Of a DNA stretch of 16,160 bases, positions 1 to 8,211 are shown piece by piece (position 1 is the stretch's first letter; each line of letters opens with the position of its first letter). Below the pieces are notes generated by a model. The model did no database searches and was not told the origin of the DNA. It worked only from the letters and a program-made list of their open reading frames with translations. The position numbers and the translations under genes were made by a program. Source of the stretch: JAFGBN01 sp964394145 (GTDB lineage: Bacteria > Chloroflexota > Dehalococcoidia > GIF9 > AB-539-J10); the NCBI GenBank assembly GCA_964394145.1, contig CAYMVL010000028.1:1-16160 (forward strand), given 5' to 3'.

Positions 1-42
1 ATAGATCAGGGCTGGGAAGCAGGGATTAGCACATCTCTAAAT

Positions 43-117
<75 letters not shown>

Positions 118-129
118 ATTGTACAAGCC

Positions 130-158
130 ATTATAAAGTGATTTAATTATCAAAACAA
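130..158 (-). promoter_or_regulatory. sigma-70-type promoter of tRNA-Pro
   Basis: On the minus strand a -35 element TTGTTT (158-153) is separated by exactly 17 bp from a perfect -10 element TATAAT (135-130). Transcription would start near 123, a few bases before the mature tRNA end at 117. The position and near-consensus -10 make this convincing, but it is inferred from sequence only. Confidence 0.75.
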
Positions 159-186
159 GATGAAGAAAAAGCCGTTAATCCAAATA

Positions 187-213
187 CTATATTGCTGGAT
201 GATGGCAATATAG
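187..213. repeat. 9-bp perfect inverted repeat upstream of the phosphomutase gene
   Basis: CTATATTGC (187-195) and GCAATATAG (205-213) are perfect complements separated by 9 nt. The arms are AT-rich and no T-run follows, so this does not look like an intrinsic terminator. It could be an operator or an RNA hairpin in the 5' region of the phosphomutase transcript. Its function is not known. Confidence 0.5.
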
Positions 214-257
214 GGATCCTGATGGCCTCATGCGGCTATCCTGTGTGACAGAGATGT

Positions 258-272
258 CTTGACCTTGTCAAG
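258..272. repeat. Short palindrome CTTGAC-CTT-GTCAAG
   Basis: Two perfect 6-bp arms flank a 3-bp centre, about 50 bp upstream of the phosphomutase start. It is small enough to be chance. Its size and place would suit a binding site for a dimeric regulator, but nothing in the window names such a protein. Confidence 0.3.
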
Positions 273-324
273 AATAGGAGGATGCCTAGGGCTGAGGATA
301 ATATGACAGCAGGTGAATCCCATT

Positions 325-1512
325 ATGAGATATTGCGTTTTAATAATTGATGGCGCGGGGGGGTGGCCTTTGGCTGACTATAAGTGGAAAACTTGTTTGG
401 ACTTGGCGCAGACTCCCAACTTGGATATGATGGCAATCGAAGGCACCGTAGGTTTGGTTCGAACCGTTCCGCTAGGTATGGAGCCCAGCAGCGCCTGCGC
501 TTGTATGTCCATACTGGGTTATGATCCAAATATCCATTACCATGGGAGGGCGGCTATCGAAGCAAGAAGTATGAGTATTCCAGTTGACCAGCATGACGTC
601 GTTTTCCGCTGCAATCTGGTTGCTGTTCAGGACGGTAAAATGTGGAGCTACAGCTCTGGCCACATCAGCACCGAAGAGGCTCGAGAGCTGATTACTGCTT
701 TAGATGTAAGCCTTGGCAGCGACACAGTGCGTTTTTTTCCTGGCGTGAGCTACAGGCATATATGTAAGCTAACGGGCCACGAGGATACTATACGGGCTAA
801 CTGTACTCCTCCACATGACATCGCCGGCAAGGCTATTGTGGAATTTCTTCCGTATGGTGCCGGTAGTGAGCTATTGGTAGACCTTATGACCCGTTCTCAA
901 GCTGTGCTTCAGAATCACCCCGTAAATATACAGCGCAGGTCTCGGGGTGAGATTCCGGCCACAATGATTTGGCTTTTCTGGGGTAGTGGGGAGATAGCTG
1001 ATATGCGTGCTTTTGAGGATGTTTATGGTCTTAATGCTGCCATGACATCCGGTGTTGATATTATGCGGGGTTTGGCCAGAATGGTAGGAATGAAGGTACT
1101 GGATGTTACTGGGGTGACCGGCGGATTTGATGATGATTACGCAGGGCAGGCGGCGGCAGCATTGAAAGCTCTGGAAGAGTACGATTTGGTTGTTATTCAT
1201 GTTGAGGCACCGGATGAAGCTGGTCATGCTGGTTCTGTTAAGGGCAAAGTAGAGGCTATTCAGAGAGTGGACAAGGAGATTGTGAGCCAGCTCCGTGTTT
1301 GGAATAAGGATATTCTCAGGGTATTGATTATGCCTGACCACCCCACTCCAATTGAGATTCAGACCCATGTTAATGAGCCAGTTCCTTTTATCTTGTGGGG
1401 CTTGGGATTTACAGGGAATGGGGCAATGAGATTCACCGAGGCAGAGGCGAAAAAGACAGGGGTCTTCATCGGCGAAGGGTACAATATTATGAGCAGGCTA
1501 GTGCAGCTTTGA
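325..1512 (+). CDS. apgM: ApgM-family phosphoglycerate mutase / possible homoserine kinase analogue
   Basis: This 395-residue protein belongs to the archaeal-type cofactor-independent phosphoglycerate mutase family (alkaline phosphatase superfamily). Family signatures in order are IIDGAGG near the N-terminus (metal-binding Asp9), SILGYDP (62-68), FRCNLV, SGHISTEEARELI, TPPHDIAGK, HVEAPDEAGHAG and PDHPTPI (metal-binding Asp-His). The expected nucleophilic Ser lies in SSACAC (55-60), where typical ApgM proteins have GSDVAN, so the surroundings of the active site have changed. I chose ATG 325 because AGGTGA at 311-316 forms a well-spaced Shine-Dalgarno; the upstream GTG at 313 lies inside that motif. 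Members of this family found with threonine and lysine genes have been proposed as homoserine kinase analogues, and lysC is the next intact gene. Family membership is secure; which of the two reactions it catalyses is open. Confidence 0.88.
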   Translation: MRYCVLIIDGAGGWPLADYKWKTCLDLAQTPNLDMMAIEGTVGLVRTVPLGMEPSSACACMSILGYDPNIHYHGRAAIEARSMSIPVDQHDVVFRCNLVAVQDGKMWSYSSGHISTEEARELITALDVSLGSDTVRFFPGVSYRHICKLTGHEDTIRANCTPPHDIAGKAIVEFLPYGAGSELLVDLMTRSQAVLQNHPVNIQRRSRGEIPATMIWLFWGSGEIADMRAFEDVYGLNAAMTSGVDIMRGLARMVGMKVLDVTGVTGGFDDDYAGQAAAALKALEEYDLVVIHVEAPDEAGHAGSVKGKVEAIQRVDKEIVSQLRVWNKDILRVLIMPDHPTPIEIQTHVNEPVPFILWGLGFTGNGAMRFTEAEAKKTGVFIGEGYNIMSRLVQL

Positions 1513-2037
1513 TACCGTATGTTGATAAGAAGCAAGCGGGCATTCTATGACAAGCACATCTTATTGGGATGAACAGCAGAGAGGAATTGGCGGGAAATTA
1601 CTCAAGAAGCCAGCGAGCTGTTGAATAAAACGGATTTTGACAATATTGCCGGATGTCACTATTATTTCCCCCGTCAAAGGTGGATATGAGCCTGATGAGC
1701 AATCGTTTATGAACCCTTCTTTAGCGTTGAAGATTGACTTCCATACCATGATAGCATTGGTTAGTGTCTTGACAAAAGAGTCTGCAGGTGTTATCCAAGC
1801 CATAGGCGGTCGGACTATGACGAGTCCAGGTGTCACTGGAAGGCTCTGAAGATGCACAGGCATACACTTATGGACGGCACTAAATGTGCGTTAATATGGT
1901 CGGATTATCAGGCTTGGATTCTGAGCCTGCTGTATTGGTAGGGATCTCTGACAGGAATATTTGGTTGTATCCGGGCAATTAGCAGGGCAGGCCAACTTTA
2001 CGAAAGGCGAGTTTAGCAGTCGGAGGTCGAGATTGAG
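1513..2037. other. 525-bp gap with no intact gene; possible gene remnant
   Basis: No recognisable gene fills this stretch. On the plus strand an open run begins at ATG 1547, is interrupted by TGA at 1622-1624 and continues open to 1849, encoding segments such as PDVTIISPVKGGYEPDEQ. A second frame is open from about 1571 to the TGA near 1687. The minus strand is open from 1863 to 1561. None of these has a convincing ribosome binding site and I recognise none of the translations. The pattern suits a decayed coding region or plain intergenic DNA. I looked for a lysine riboswitch or T-box before lysC and could not recognise one. Confidence 0.4.
1769..1797 (+). promoter_or_regulatory. Possible promoter for lysC operon
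   Basis: A consensus -35 TTGACA (1769-1774) is followed after 17 bp by TATCCA (1792-1797), a weak -10. It would give a leader of roughly 230 nt before lysC. Support is modest because the -10 is poor and the site lies in DNA that might once have been coding. Confidence 0.3.
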
Positions 2038-3258
2038 ATGGCAATAGTGGTTCAGAAATATGGCGGTAGCTCGGTGGCTGATGCTGAAAAAATTAGGAAT
2101 GTAGCTCGTCGTATAGCCAGGGCTAAGGAAGAGGGTGACCAGATGGTGGTAGTGGTTTCAGCCATGGGAGATACTACTGATGATTTGATCAAACTGGCTC
2201 ATCAGGTTACTGATGAGCCCGGCGAAAGAGAACTTGATGTCTTGCTTTCTACTGGAGAGGTAATTTCCAGTACCCTTTTAGCGTTGGCTTTGGCCGACTC
2301 AGGCTACCAGGCAGTTAGCCTGAGCGGTGGCCAAGCCGGTATAGAGACTGATTCAAGCTACAGTCGGGCTCGAATCCTTCGTGTTGACCCCAAAAGAATT
2401 GTCAATGAACTAGATAAGGGCAATATCGTCATTGTAGCTGGATTTCAAGGTGTTAATGCCGATATGGATGTTACTACACTGGGAAGGGGTGGCTCAGATA
2501 CGACAGCGGTTGCCCTGGCTATTGCCTTGAATGCTAAGATATGCCAGATCTATACTGACGTGGAAGGTGTCCATACTGCTGATCCGCGACTGGTCCCCGA
2601 AGCGGGCAAATTGAAAAAGGTTGGCTATGAGGAGATGCTTGAGCTAGCTAGCTATGGAGCCAAAGTGCTGCACCCCAGAGCTGTAGAGCTAGGCGGCTTG
2701 TATAATATGCCCATATTAGTGGCTTCAAGTTTCAGCGATAGTCCAGGAACTATCATTTGTAAGGAGGCATCCGTGGAGTTGAGAAATAAGGTTAGCGGAA
2801 TCGCTCACGATACCAATGTGGCTAAGATTACTGTAGTTGGTGTTCCCGATCACCCCGGCATTGCTGCAGCAATCTTTGAGCCTCTAACGAGAGCAAATAT
2901 AAGTGTGGATACCATCGTTCAGAATGCCAGTGTGGAGAATATTACCGACCTTACCTTCACAGTAGCTAGAGATGATTTGGTTAAGGCGATGTCTATTGTG
3001 GAACCAGTGGCGAAATCCATTGGAGCGAGACAATGTGTCGCTGATTCTAAATTGGCCAAGGTAAGCATTGTCGGTACAGGGATGCAAAACACTCCGGGAT
3101 ATGCAGCTAGAATGTTTCGCACGTTTTCTGAGGAAGGGATTAACATTCAACTCATTACTACCTCAGAGATAAGGATAACCTGCATTATTTCTGAGGATAG
3201 AATCAAGGATGCCACGGAAGCTTTACACAGAGCCTTTGCATTGGAAAAATTTGTTTAG
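2038..3258 (+). CDS. lysC: Aspartate kinase (aspartokinase)
   Basis: It phosphorylates L-aspartate to 4-phospho-aspartate, the first step towards lysine, threonine, methionine and diaminopimelate. The 406 residues match the usual length of a single-function bacterial aspartokinase. The N-terminal kinase domain shows KYGGSSV (7-13), VVVVSAM near residue 40, LSTGEVISS, FQGVNADMDVTTLGRGGSDTTA near 135-157 and TDVEGVHTADPR. Two ACT regulatory domains follow from about residue 265, with GVPDHPGIAA and GTGMQNTPGYAARMF marking each, so feedback control by end-product amino acids is expected. GGAGGT at 2022-2027 is a good ribosome binding site for ATG 2038. It is followed after 56 bp by the TPR gene. 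No homoserine dehydrogenase domain is fused. Confidence 0.96.
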   Translation: MAIVVQKYGGSSVADAEKIRNVARRIARAKEEGDQMVVVVSAMGDTTDDLIKLAHQVTDEPGERELDVLLSTGEVISSTLLALALADSGYQAVSLSGGQAGIETDSSYSRARILRVDPKRIVNELDKGNIVIVAGFQGVNADMDVTTLGRGGSDTTAVALAIALNAKICQIYTDVEGVHTADPRLVPEAGKLKKVGYEEMLELASYGAKVLHPRAVELGGLYNMPILVASSFSDSPGTIICKEASVELRNKVSGIAHDTNVAKITVVGVPDHPGIAAAIFEPLTRANISVDTIVQNASVENITDLTFTVARDDLVKAMSIVEPVAKSIGARQCVADSKLAKVSIVGTGMQNTPGYAARMFRTFSEEGINIQLITTSEIRITCIISEDRIKDATEALHRAFALEKFV

Positions 3259-3314
3259 CATCGCTAGGTCCTTAACATGAGTCTAAGGAATTCGTTGCCG
3301 GGGATTCGCGTCAG

Positions 3315-4184
3315 ATGGCACATTATCAACTAGAAGATGAAGACACTAGATTAAGACGTAAGCTTAGTGAAAAGGCTGTCGATCTTGCTATCAAACACAG
3401 GTGGGAAGAAGCCGAGATAGTAAATAGGACTATAGTCGAAAGATTTCCCTCTGACGTCGAGGCTTATAATCGCCTGGGTAAAGCTCTGACAGAATTAGGA
3501 GCCTTTGTTCAGGCTAAAGAAGCATATATCAAGGCCTTGTCGATTGCTCCGAGTAACTCCATTGCTAATAGGAATTTGGGCCGCTTGGCTAATTTACCTG
3601 AGCTTGCAGATGAGGAGAATCGCAAGGCTTTGCCTTCCAGAGTCCAGGTTCAGAAGGTCGCACCGGAGTTTTTTGCTGCCGAAACAGGCAAGAGCGGTGT
3701 ACTAAACCTTTGTAATATGGGTTCTCCCGATCTGTTAGCCAGAATGGCCCTTGGCGATGAAGTGCAGTTAAGCATGAAAGGGGCACATTTAATTGTGGAG
3801 AGCGCCTATGGGGAGTATTTGGGGGAGATTGAGGCAAAACATGCGTTGCGTCTCATCAGGTTGATGAAGGGTGGGAATGAATATGGCGCGGCTATCATTA
3901 GTCTGCGTTTGCCTGACGAAGTGCAGGTAATCATTAAGGAAACATATCAGGACCCCAGCCAAGTTGGGCACCTTTCTTTCCCTGTTCAAATTGCAGATGA
4001 TGTCCGTTCTTATGGCAGAGAGAGTTTTATCAGAAGGAAGCTAGCTAGCGATAGGGCTGAGACTAAGGTGGATTCCGATAACTCTGATGAGGAGGCTGAG
4101 TATCCCAATAGTGAGGAGGAAGCCTTACCGGAGGGATTTACTGTACTCGACGACGTCGGTCACGAAGGAGAAATCGAGGTATGA
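3315..4184 (+). CDS. TPR-repeat protein with acidic tail
   Basis: This 289-residue soluble protein has no signal peptide or membrane segment. Residues about 17-84 form two tetratricopeptide-type helical hairpins; the second contains AYNRLGKALTELG and AKEAYIKALSIAPSN. The middle (about 125-235) looks like a compact alpha/beta domain that I cannot assign. The last 45 or so residues are strongly acidic (DSDNSDEEAEYPNSEEEA). Its TGA stop (4182-4184) overlaps the gyrA ATG at 4181, so the two are probably co-translated. The start lacks a strong Shine-Dalgarno. TPR domains normally bind proteins; a link to gyrase or to lysC expression is only inferred from position. The function is unknown. Confidence 0.85.
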   Translation: MAHYQLEDEDTRLRRKLSEKAVDLAIKHRWEEAEIVNRTIVERFPSDVEAYNRLGKALTELGAFVQAKEAYIKALSIAPSNSIANRNLGRLANLPELADEENRKALPSRVQVQKVAPEFFAAETGKSGVLNLCNMGSPDLLARMALGDEVQLSMKGAHLIVESAYGEYLGEIEAKHALRLIRLMKGGNEYGAAIISLRLPDEVQVIIKETYQDPSQVGHLSFPVQIADDVRSYGRESFIRRKLASDRAETKVDSDNSDEEAEYPNSEEEALPEGFTVLDDVGHEGEIEV

Positions 4185-6610
4185 TGGAAAGCGGAAGAGT
4201 GAACCTGATAGATATTGAGAAGGAGATGAAGAGCTCCTATCTTGATTACGCTATGAGTGTCATAGTCTCCAGAGCGTTACCTGATGCACGTGATGGTTTG
4301 AAACCAGTCCAAAGACGTGTTCTGTACGCTATGGATGGCCTGGGATTACATCATAGCAGTCCATATAAGAAGAGCGCCCGCATCGTTGGTGAGGTTATGG
4401 GCAAATACCATCCCCATGGTGACGCCCCGGTTTACGAAGCCCTAGTGCGAATAGCTCAGAATTTTTCCCTACGATATGTTTTGATTGATGGGCAAGGCAA
4501 TTTCGGTAGCGTTGACGGTGACCCACCAGCCGCGATGAGATATACCGAAGCTCGGCTTGCCGAAATTGCGGGGGAGATGCTGCTCGATATTGACAAGAAT
4601 ACCGTCGACTTTGTTTCTAATTTCGATGATTCTCTTAAAGAGCCTTCTGTATTACCTGCTAGGTTGCCGAATCTATTGGTTAACGGTTCTTCAGGCATCG
4701 CTGTGGGCATGGCAACTAATATACCACCGCATAACTTGGGAGAGATATGCGATGCTATCGCGTATCTAATCGATAACTCACAAGCAACGACAAGTGAACT
4801 TATGCAGTTTGTTAAGGGGCCTGATTTCCCTACTGCCGGGATGATTTTGGGAACGGAAGGGATAGAAAGCGCTTATGCCACAGGGCAGGGGAAAATCATA
4901 CTTCGCGCCAAAGCTAGCGAAGTGGATGGTAAAGCTGGCAGGCGACAAATAGTGATTACCGAGCTTCCATACCAAGTAAATAAAGCAGCCTTGGTGGAGA
5001 GGATAGCCGATTTGGTTAGAGCGAAAAGAATCTCAGGTATAGCTGAGGTACGCGATGAGTCGGACAGGGAAGGCATGCATGTTGTTATTGAGCTCAAGAA
5101 GGAGGCGCAATCCCAGCGGGTACTTAACAACCTATTCAAGTACACACCAATGCAATCAGCCTTTTTTATCAATATGGTTGCCCTGGTTGATGGTCAACCC
5201 AAGATAATAAATCTTAAAGAGGCTCTAAACTGCTACATCGATTTTCGTTACCAGGTCATTACCAGGCGTTCTCAGTTCGAACTTGATAAGGCAAAGGTTA
5301 GGGCTCACATACTCGAAGGCCTCAAAATTGCTTTAGATAATCTGGAGCGGGTCATCAGAATTATTCGGCAGTCTGAGACAATGGAATCTGCTCGTGCCGG
5401 TCTAATGGTGGATCTAACACTATCTCAGATTCAGGCGCAGGCCATCCTTGATATGCCGCTTCGAAGATTGGCTAGGCTGGAACAGGAAAAAATAGCGGAG
5501 GAGTATTCCAGTGTCATAAAGGATGTTTCGTATCTGGAGGACTTATTAGTTAGCCCTAGAAAGATATTCTCGCTCATCGGGGAGGATGCCAAAGAGCTCA
5601 AGTCAAAGTATGGCGATCCTCGCCGGACTCTGGTGGAGGAGGGGGAAATATTGGAATTCAGAAAAGAGGACCTTGTTCCTCATGAGGAAATGGTGGTTAC
5701 TTTGACCAGTCAGGGATTCATCAAGAGAGTACCGGTCAGCACTTATCGACTCCAGCACCGTGGTGGTAGAGGTGTTATAGGAATGATGACCCGCGAAGCG
5801 GATTCAGTGAGGCATATTCAGATAGCGGACACGCATGATAACCTGCTTTTCTTCACAAACTCTAGTAAGGTCTATACCTTGAAATGCTACGATATTCCTG
5901 AAGATTCATCACGAACTGCCAAAGGTTTAGCCCTGGTCAATTTGTTACCCATCGGACTGGAAGACGAAGTGACTGGGTTATTGGCTACACCGAACTTTCC
6001 CTTAAATAGGTTCCTTTTGATGGCTACGGTGCACGGCGTCATAAAAAAGACTTCTCTAGATAATTTTGCCTCAATCAGAAAAAATGGCCTTGTTGCTATG
6101 AGGCTTAGGGAGCAAGATAAGCTAGTATCAGCCAGAGTTGTTGCTGATGATGATGAGGTCATACTAGTAAGCCGGGAAGGACAGGCTATTAGATTTAAGG
6201 TCAAGAACTTGAGAATCGCATCGCGGACCAGTGGTGGTGTTCGTGGGATTCGTCTCGTCGATGATTGTGTTATAGGCATGGATGTTATTTTTCCTGATGC
6301 GTATCTGCTCTCAGTGACGCAAAATGGTTTTGGCAAATTGACCAAGATAAAGAATTATCCTGTCCATAAATGGGGTGGCAAAGGGGTTCGCGCTCACAGA
6401 GTCAACGAGAAGACAGGTAAGCTGACTATGTCCAGACTTGTCTCATTGCGAGGCTACTTGGCTATGCTATCAGCAAAGGGTAATGTTCAGTGTATACCCA
6501 TAGAACAAATCTCGGTCCATGGCAGGAATAGTCATGGTGTACGTCTGATGGTGTTGGCTGAAGGGGATAGCCTGGTCTCATTTGGTAGCTGGGATTCCCT
6601 GGAAAGATAG
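4181..6610 (+). CDS. gyrA: DNA gyrase subunit A
   Basis: This is the breakage-reunion subunit of the A2B2 gyrase that introduces negative supercoils. The 809 residues are a normal length. The N-terminal domain has SYLDYAMSVIVSRALPDARDGLKPVQRR, the helix with HPHGDAPVYEALVRIAQ (77-93) and catalytic Tyr121 in RYTEARL. The C-terminal beta-pinwheel carries the GyrA box QHRGGRG (about 525-531), which marks it as GyrA rather than ParC. In the quinolone-resistance region the residue equal to E. coli Ser83 is Ala82, Ala84 is Pro83 and Asp87 is Glu86. AAGGAG at 4165-4170 serves as the ribosome binding site; ATG 4184 is an alternative start one codon in. gyrB is not in the window. No clear terminator follows; about 240 bp of featureless DNA leads to the IS remnant. 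Confidence 0.97.
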   Translation: MMESGRVNLIDIEKEMKSSYLDYAMSVIVSRALPDARDGLKPVQRRVLYAMDGLGLHHSSPYKKSARIVGEVMGKYHPHGDAPVYEALVRIAQNFSLRYVLIDGQGNFGSVDGDPPAAMRYTEARLAEIAGEMLLDIDKNTVDFVSNFDDSLKEPSVLPARLPNLLVNGSSGIAVGMATNIPPHNLGEICDAIAYLIDNSQATTSELMQFVKGPDFPTAGMILGTEGIESAYATGQGKIILRAKASEVDGKAGRRQIVITELPYQVNKAALVERIADLVRAKRISGIAEVRDESDREGMHVVIELKKEAQSQRVLNNLFKYTPMQSAFFINMVALVDGQPKIINLKEALNCYIDFRYQVITRRSQFELDKAKVRAHILEGLKIALDNLERVIRIIRQSETMESARAGLMVDLTLSQIQAQAILDMPLRRLARLEQEKIAEEYSSVIKDVSYLEDLLVSPRKIFSLIGEDAKELKSKYGDPRRTLVEEGEILEFRKEDLVPHEEMVVTLTSQGFIKRVPVSTYRLQHRGGRGVIGMMTREADSVRHIQIADTHDNLLFFTNSSKVYTLKCYDIPEDSSRTAKGLALVNLLPIGLEDEVTGLLATPNFPLNRFLLMATVHGVIKKTSLDNFASIRKNGLVAMRLREQDKLVSARVVADDDEVILVSREGQAIRFKVKNLRIASRTSGGVRGIRLVDDCVIGMDVIFPDAYLLSVTQNGFGKLTKIKNYPVHKWGGKGVRAHRVNEKTGKLTMSRLVSLRGYLAMLSAKGNVQCIPIEQISVHGRNSHGVRLMVLAEGDSLVSFGSWDSLER

Positions 6611-6827
6611 AATTTCCAAGTTCAAGATTACCTAGAGTTCCTTTCGAACCTAATGCTACTCAGACTCTCACACTGAGAACTCCGCAGACTAAGCGTATCG
6701 TTCCTCTTGTTCAGGCTCACAGGGGGAATATTAACAGAGGAGTGCATTCAATATCCTTGCGAGCTGGTGCTTGCCTTTGATCTCTGACTATACTCGGGAT
6801 ATCTCTCTTGTCATGAATCTGATAATC

Positions 6828-6857
6828 CAGCAACATCTTGACATGTGGCTGTTGCTG
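6828..6857. repeat. 8-bp inverted repeat at the left end of the IS remnant
   Basis: CAGCAACA (6828-6835) and TGTTGCTG (6850-6857) are perfect complements with a 14-nt loop. The right arm runs three bases into the left terminal repeat of the IS. It may be a pre-existing hairpin used as a target, a weak end-of-transcript hairpin after gyrA, or chance. Confidence 0.3.
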
Positions 6858-6875
6858 TCAAGCGAAAATGTCACC
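6855..6875 (+). repeat. Left terminal inverted repeat of IS
   Basis: These 21 bp pair with 8212-8232 with one mismatch. The stop codon of the transposase pseudogene (TCA on the plus strand at 6871-6873) lies inside the repeat, so the gene ends exactly at the element boundary. Confidence 0.8.
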
Positions 6876-8202
6876 CCCTATCGATGTGTACTCTGAAGGG
6901 CCTGCGCCATGGATGGTCCGGGACAGGCTTGTGAGGACGATCAGTCTTGAGCTTTGCTGTATTAGCTGCTACACAGAGAGCAGACTCTCGGGAATCACGT
7001 GCTTCAGATATGAACCGGGCTGTGTTCCTTACTCTGAGTACCGGAGCCTCTGGTGGTGCCGACCTGATAAGAAGACATTGGCGCTTATAGCAGACTGCCA
7101 GGCTGTCATTCTTTCTTTCATGTATCTCCACATGAATCTAAAAATAGCTTAGCCGGCCACTAGTAGGTATTATTTGTAGCCTGTGTCCGCCAAAACGTAC
7201 TACGTTATCCTTGACTACGCTACGCTCGTATTTAAAGCAGAATGCCTCGTCAGCGTTAAAGCATCAGGAAGCGGACTGTAAGCCAGGCCAGGCTCTATGG
7301 CCGGAACAGCAAACCTTTCGTTAAATCGGGGCATAAAATCCCAGAGCACCTGATTAGCCTCTTCGATAGTCTTAGCGCCAGCCATGCGGAGCTCGCTCTT
7401 CAGCCGGTCCTTGAAGGTGCCCAATAATCTCTCAATCCTTCCTCTAGCTTGAGGTTAGAGCGAGATGATAGAGATGATACCCAGTTCTTCCGTTACCCGC
7501 CCCAATTGGGTTGGCTTTCTTTTCATGGCAAGCTGTTCTTCAAATGATTCTGGCTCCCTTCTGGAGCGCTCAAATATGCTATGTCCATCATGATATAAAG
7601 CTTCGGGCATACCCTGTTTTCATGCGACATACCGAAGTAAAAGGGTGTATGCCTGAGCCTCTTCCTCATCTCGGAACAACGAAAAAGGGACTTTACCTGT
7701 AGCATCATCTATGGCTCCTGTAAGGCTCAGATACCGCCCTCTCCTCGAGCCAGTCATCACGACTACCATCAATCTGTAGCAGCATCCCGTCCCTGGGATA
7801 GCGTTCTCTGTGACTGCAACGTTTGGAGCGTCGTCTATTGGGTGGACTCCTTAACCCTGCGCGAAGTAGGATCAGACGCACCACAGGGAGGGAAACAGCA
7901 ATGCCCTCCCGTTCTGCCAGGAGCTCAGCGAAGTGCTGTGCGTTACAGCCAATGTCGGTCGACTGCACCAGCTCTGGCAACCTTCTCTTCAGTCCATCAT
8001 CTAAGGCATTGTGAGCCTTGCTCCCCCGGTTAACATGTGCTAATGCTGCGGCGCCCTCCTTTCTATACGCCGCTAAGATTCTTCTCACATGGCGGAGCGA
8101 CAGACCTAATACCTCAGATGCCTCCCTTGTGGTGATCCTGCCTATCTCTATACCGTTCAATACCATTAGTCTCCTCTGTTCTCTCTTGCTCAATGTCACC
8201 AT
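6871..8202 (-). pseudogene. Transposase pseudogene (DDE type, ISNCY/IS1202-like)
   Basis: Conceptual translation on the minus strand recovers a whole transposase in pieces. First is an N-terminal helix-turn-helix part (LSKREQRRLMVLNG, ITTREASEVLGLSLRHVRRIL), then a catalytic core opening with GMLLQIDGSRDDWLEE. A +1 frameshift near 7740 moves the frame to YLSLTGAIDDATGKVPFSLF. An in-frame TGA (7620-7622) interrupts RYVA/KQGMPEALYHDGHS, and an in-frame TAA (7455-7457) interrupts IISL/PQARGRIERLLGTFKDRL. A second frameshift near 7250 leads to FCFKYERSVVKDN. An in-frame TAG (7138-7140) precedes the tail HERKNDSLAV to HPWRRPFRVHIDRG. The likely original start is TTG 8193, with CTCCTT on the plus strand (AAGGAG) 9 bp before it; ATG 8202 touches that motif. 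The gene cannot make an active enzyme unless multiple recoding events occur. Confidence 0.88.
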
Positions 8203-8211
8203 CTCCTTAAT

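Noticed and set aside
871..1368. 165-codon minus-strand frame inside the phosphomutase gene
   Set aside because: Fully antisense to a well-supported gene and without recognisable domains.
1790..2037. Lysine riboswitch or T-box before lysC
   Set aside because: Looked for because of the long leader, but the conserved core motifs of either class could not be recognised.
5887..6345. 152-codon minus-strand frame inside gyrA
   Set aside because: Antisense to the GyrA beta-pinwheel region; Ser/Thr-rich composition typical of an antisense frame.
6660..6680. CTCAG/CTGAG hairpin as gyrA terminator
   Set aside because: The stem is only 5 bp with a 9-nt loop and no T-run.
6838..7152. 104-codon open frame on the plus strand after gyrA
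   Set aside because: It lies opposite the C-terminal part of the transposase pseudogene, whose minus-strand translation is recognisable; the plus frame has no family features or ribosome binding site.
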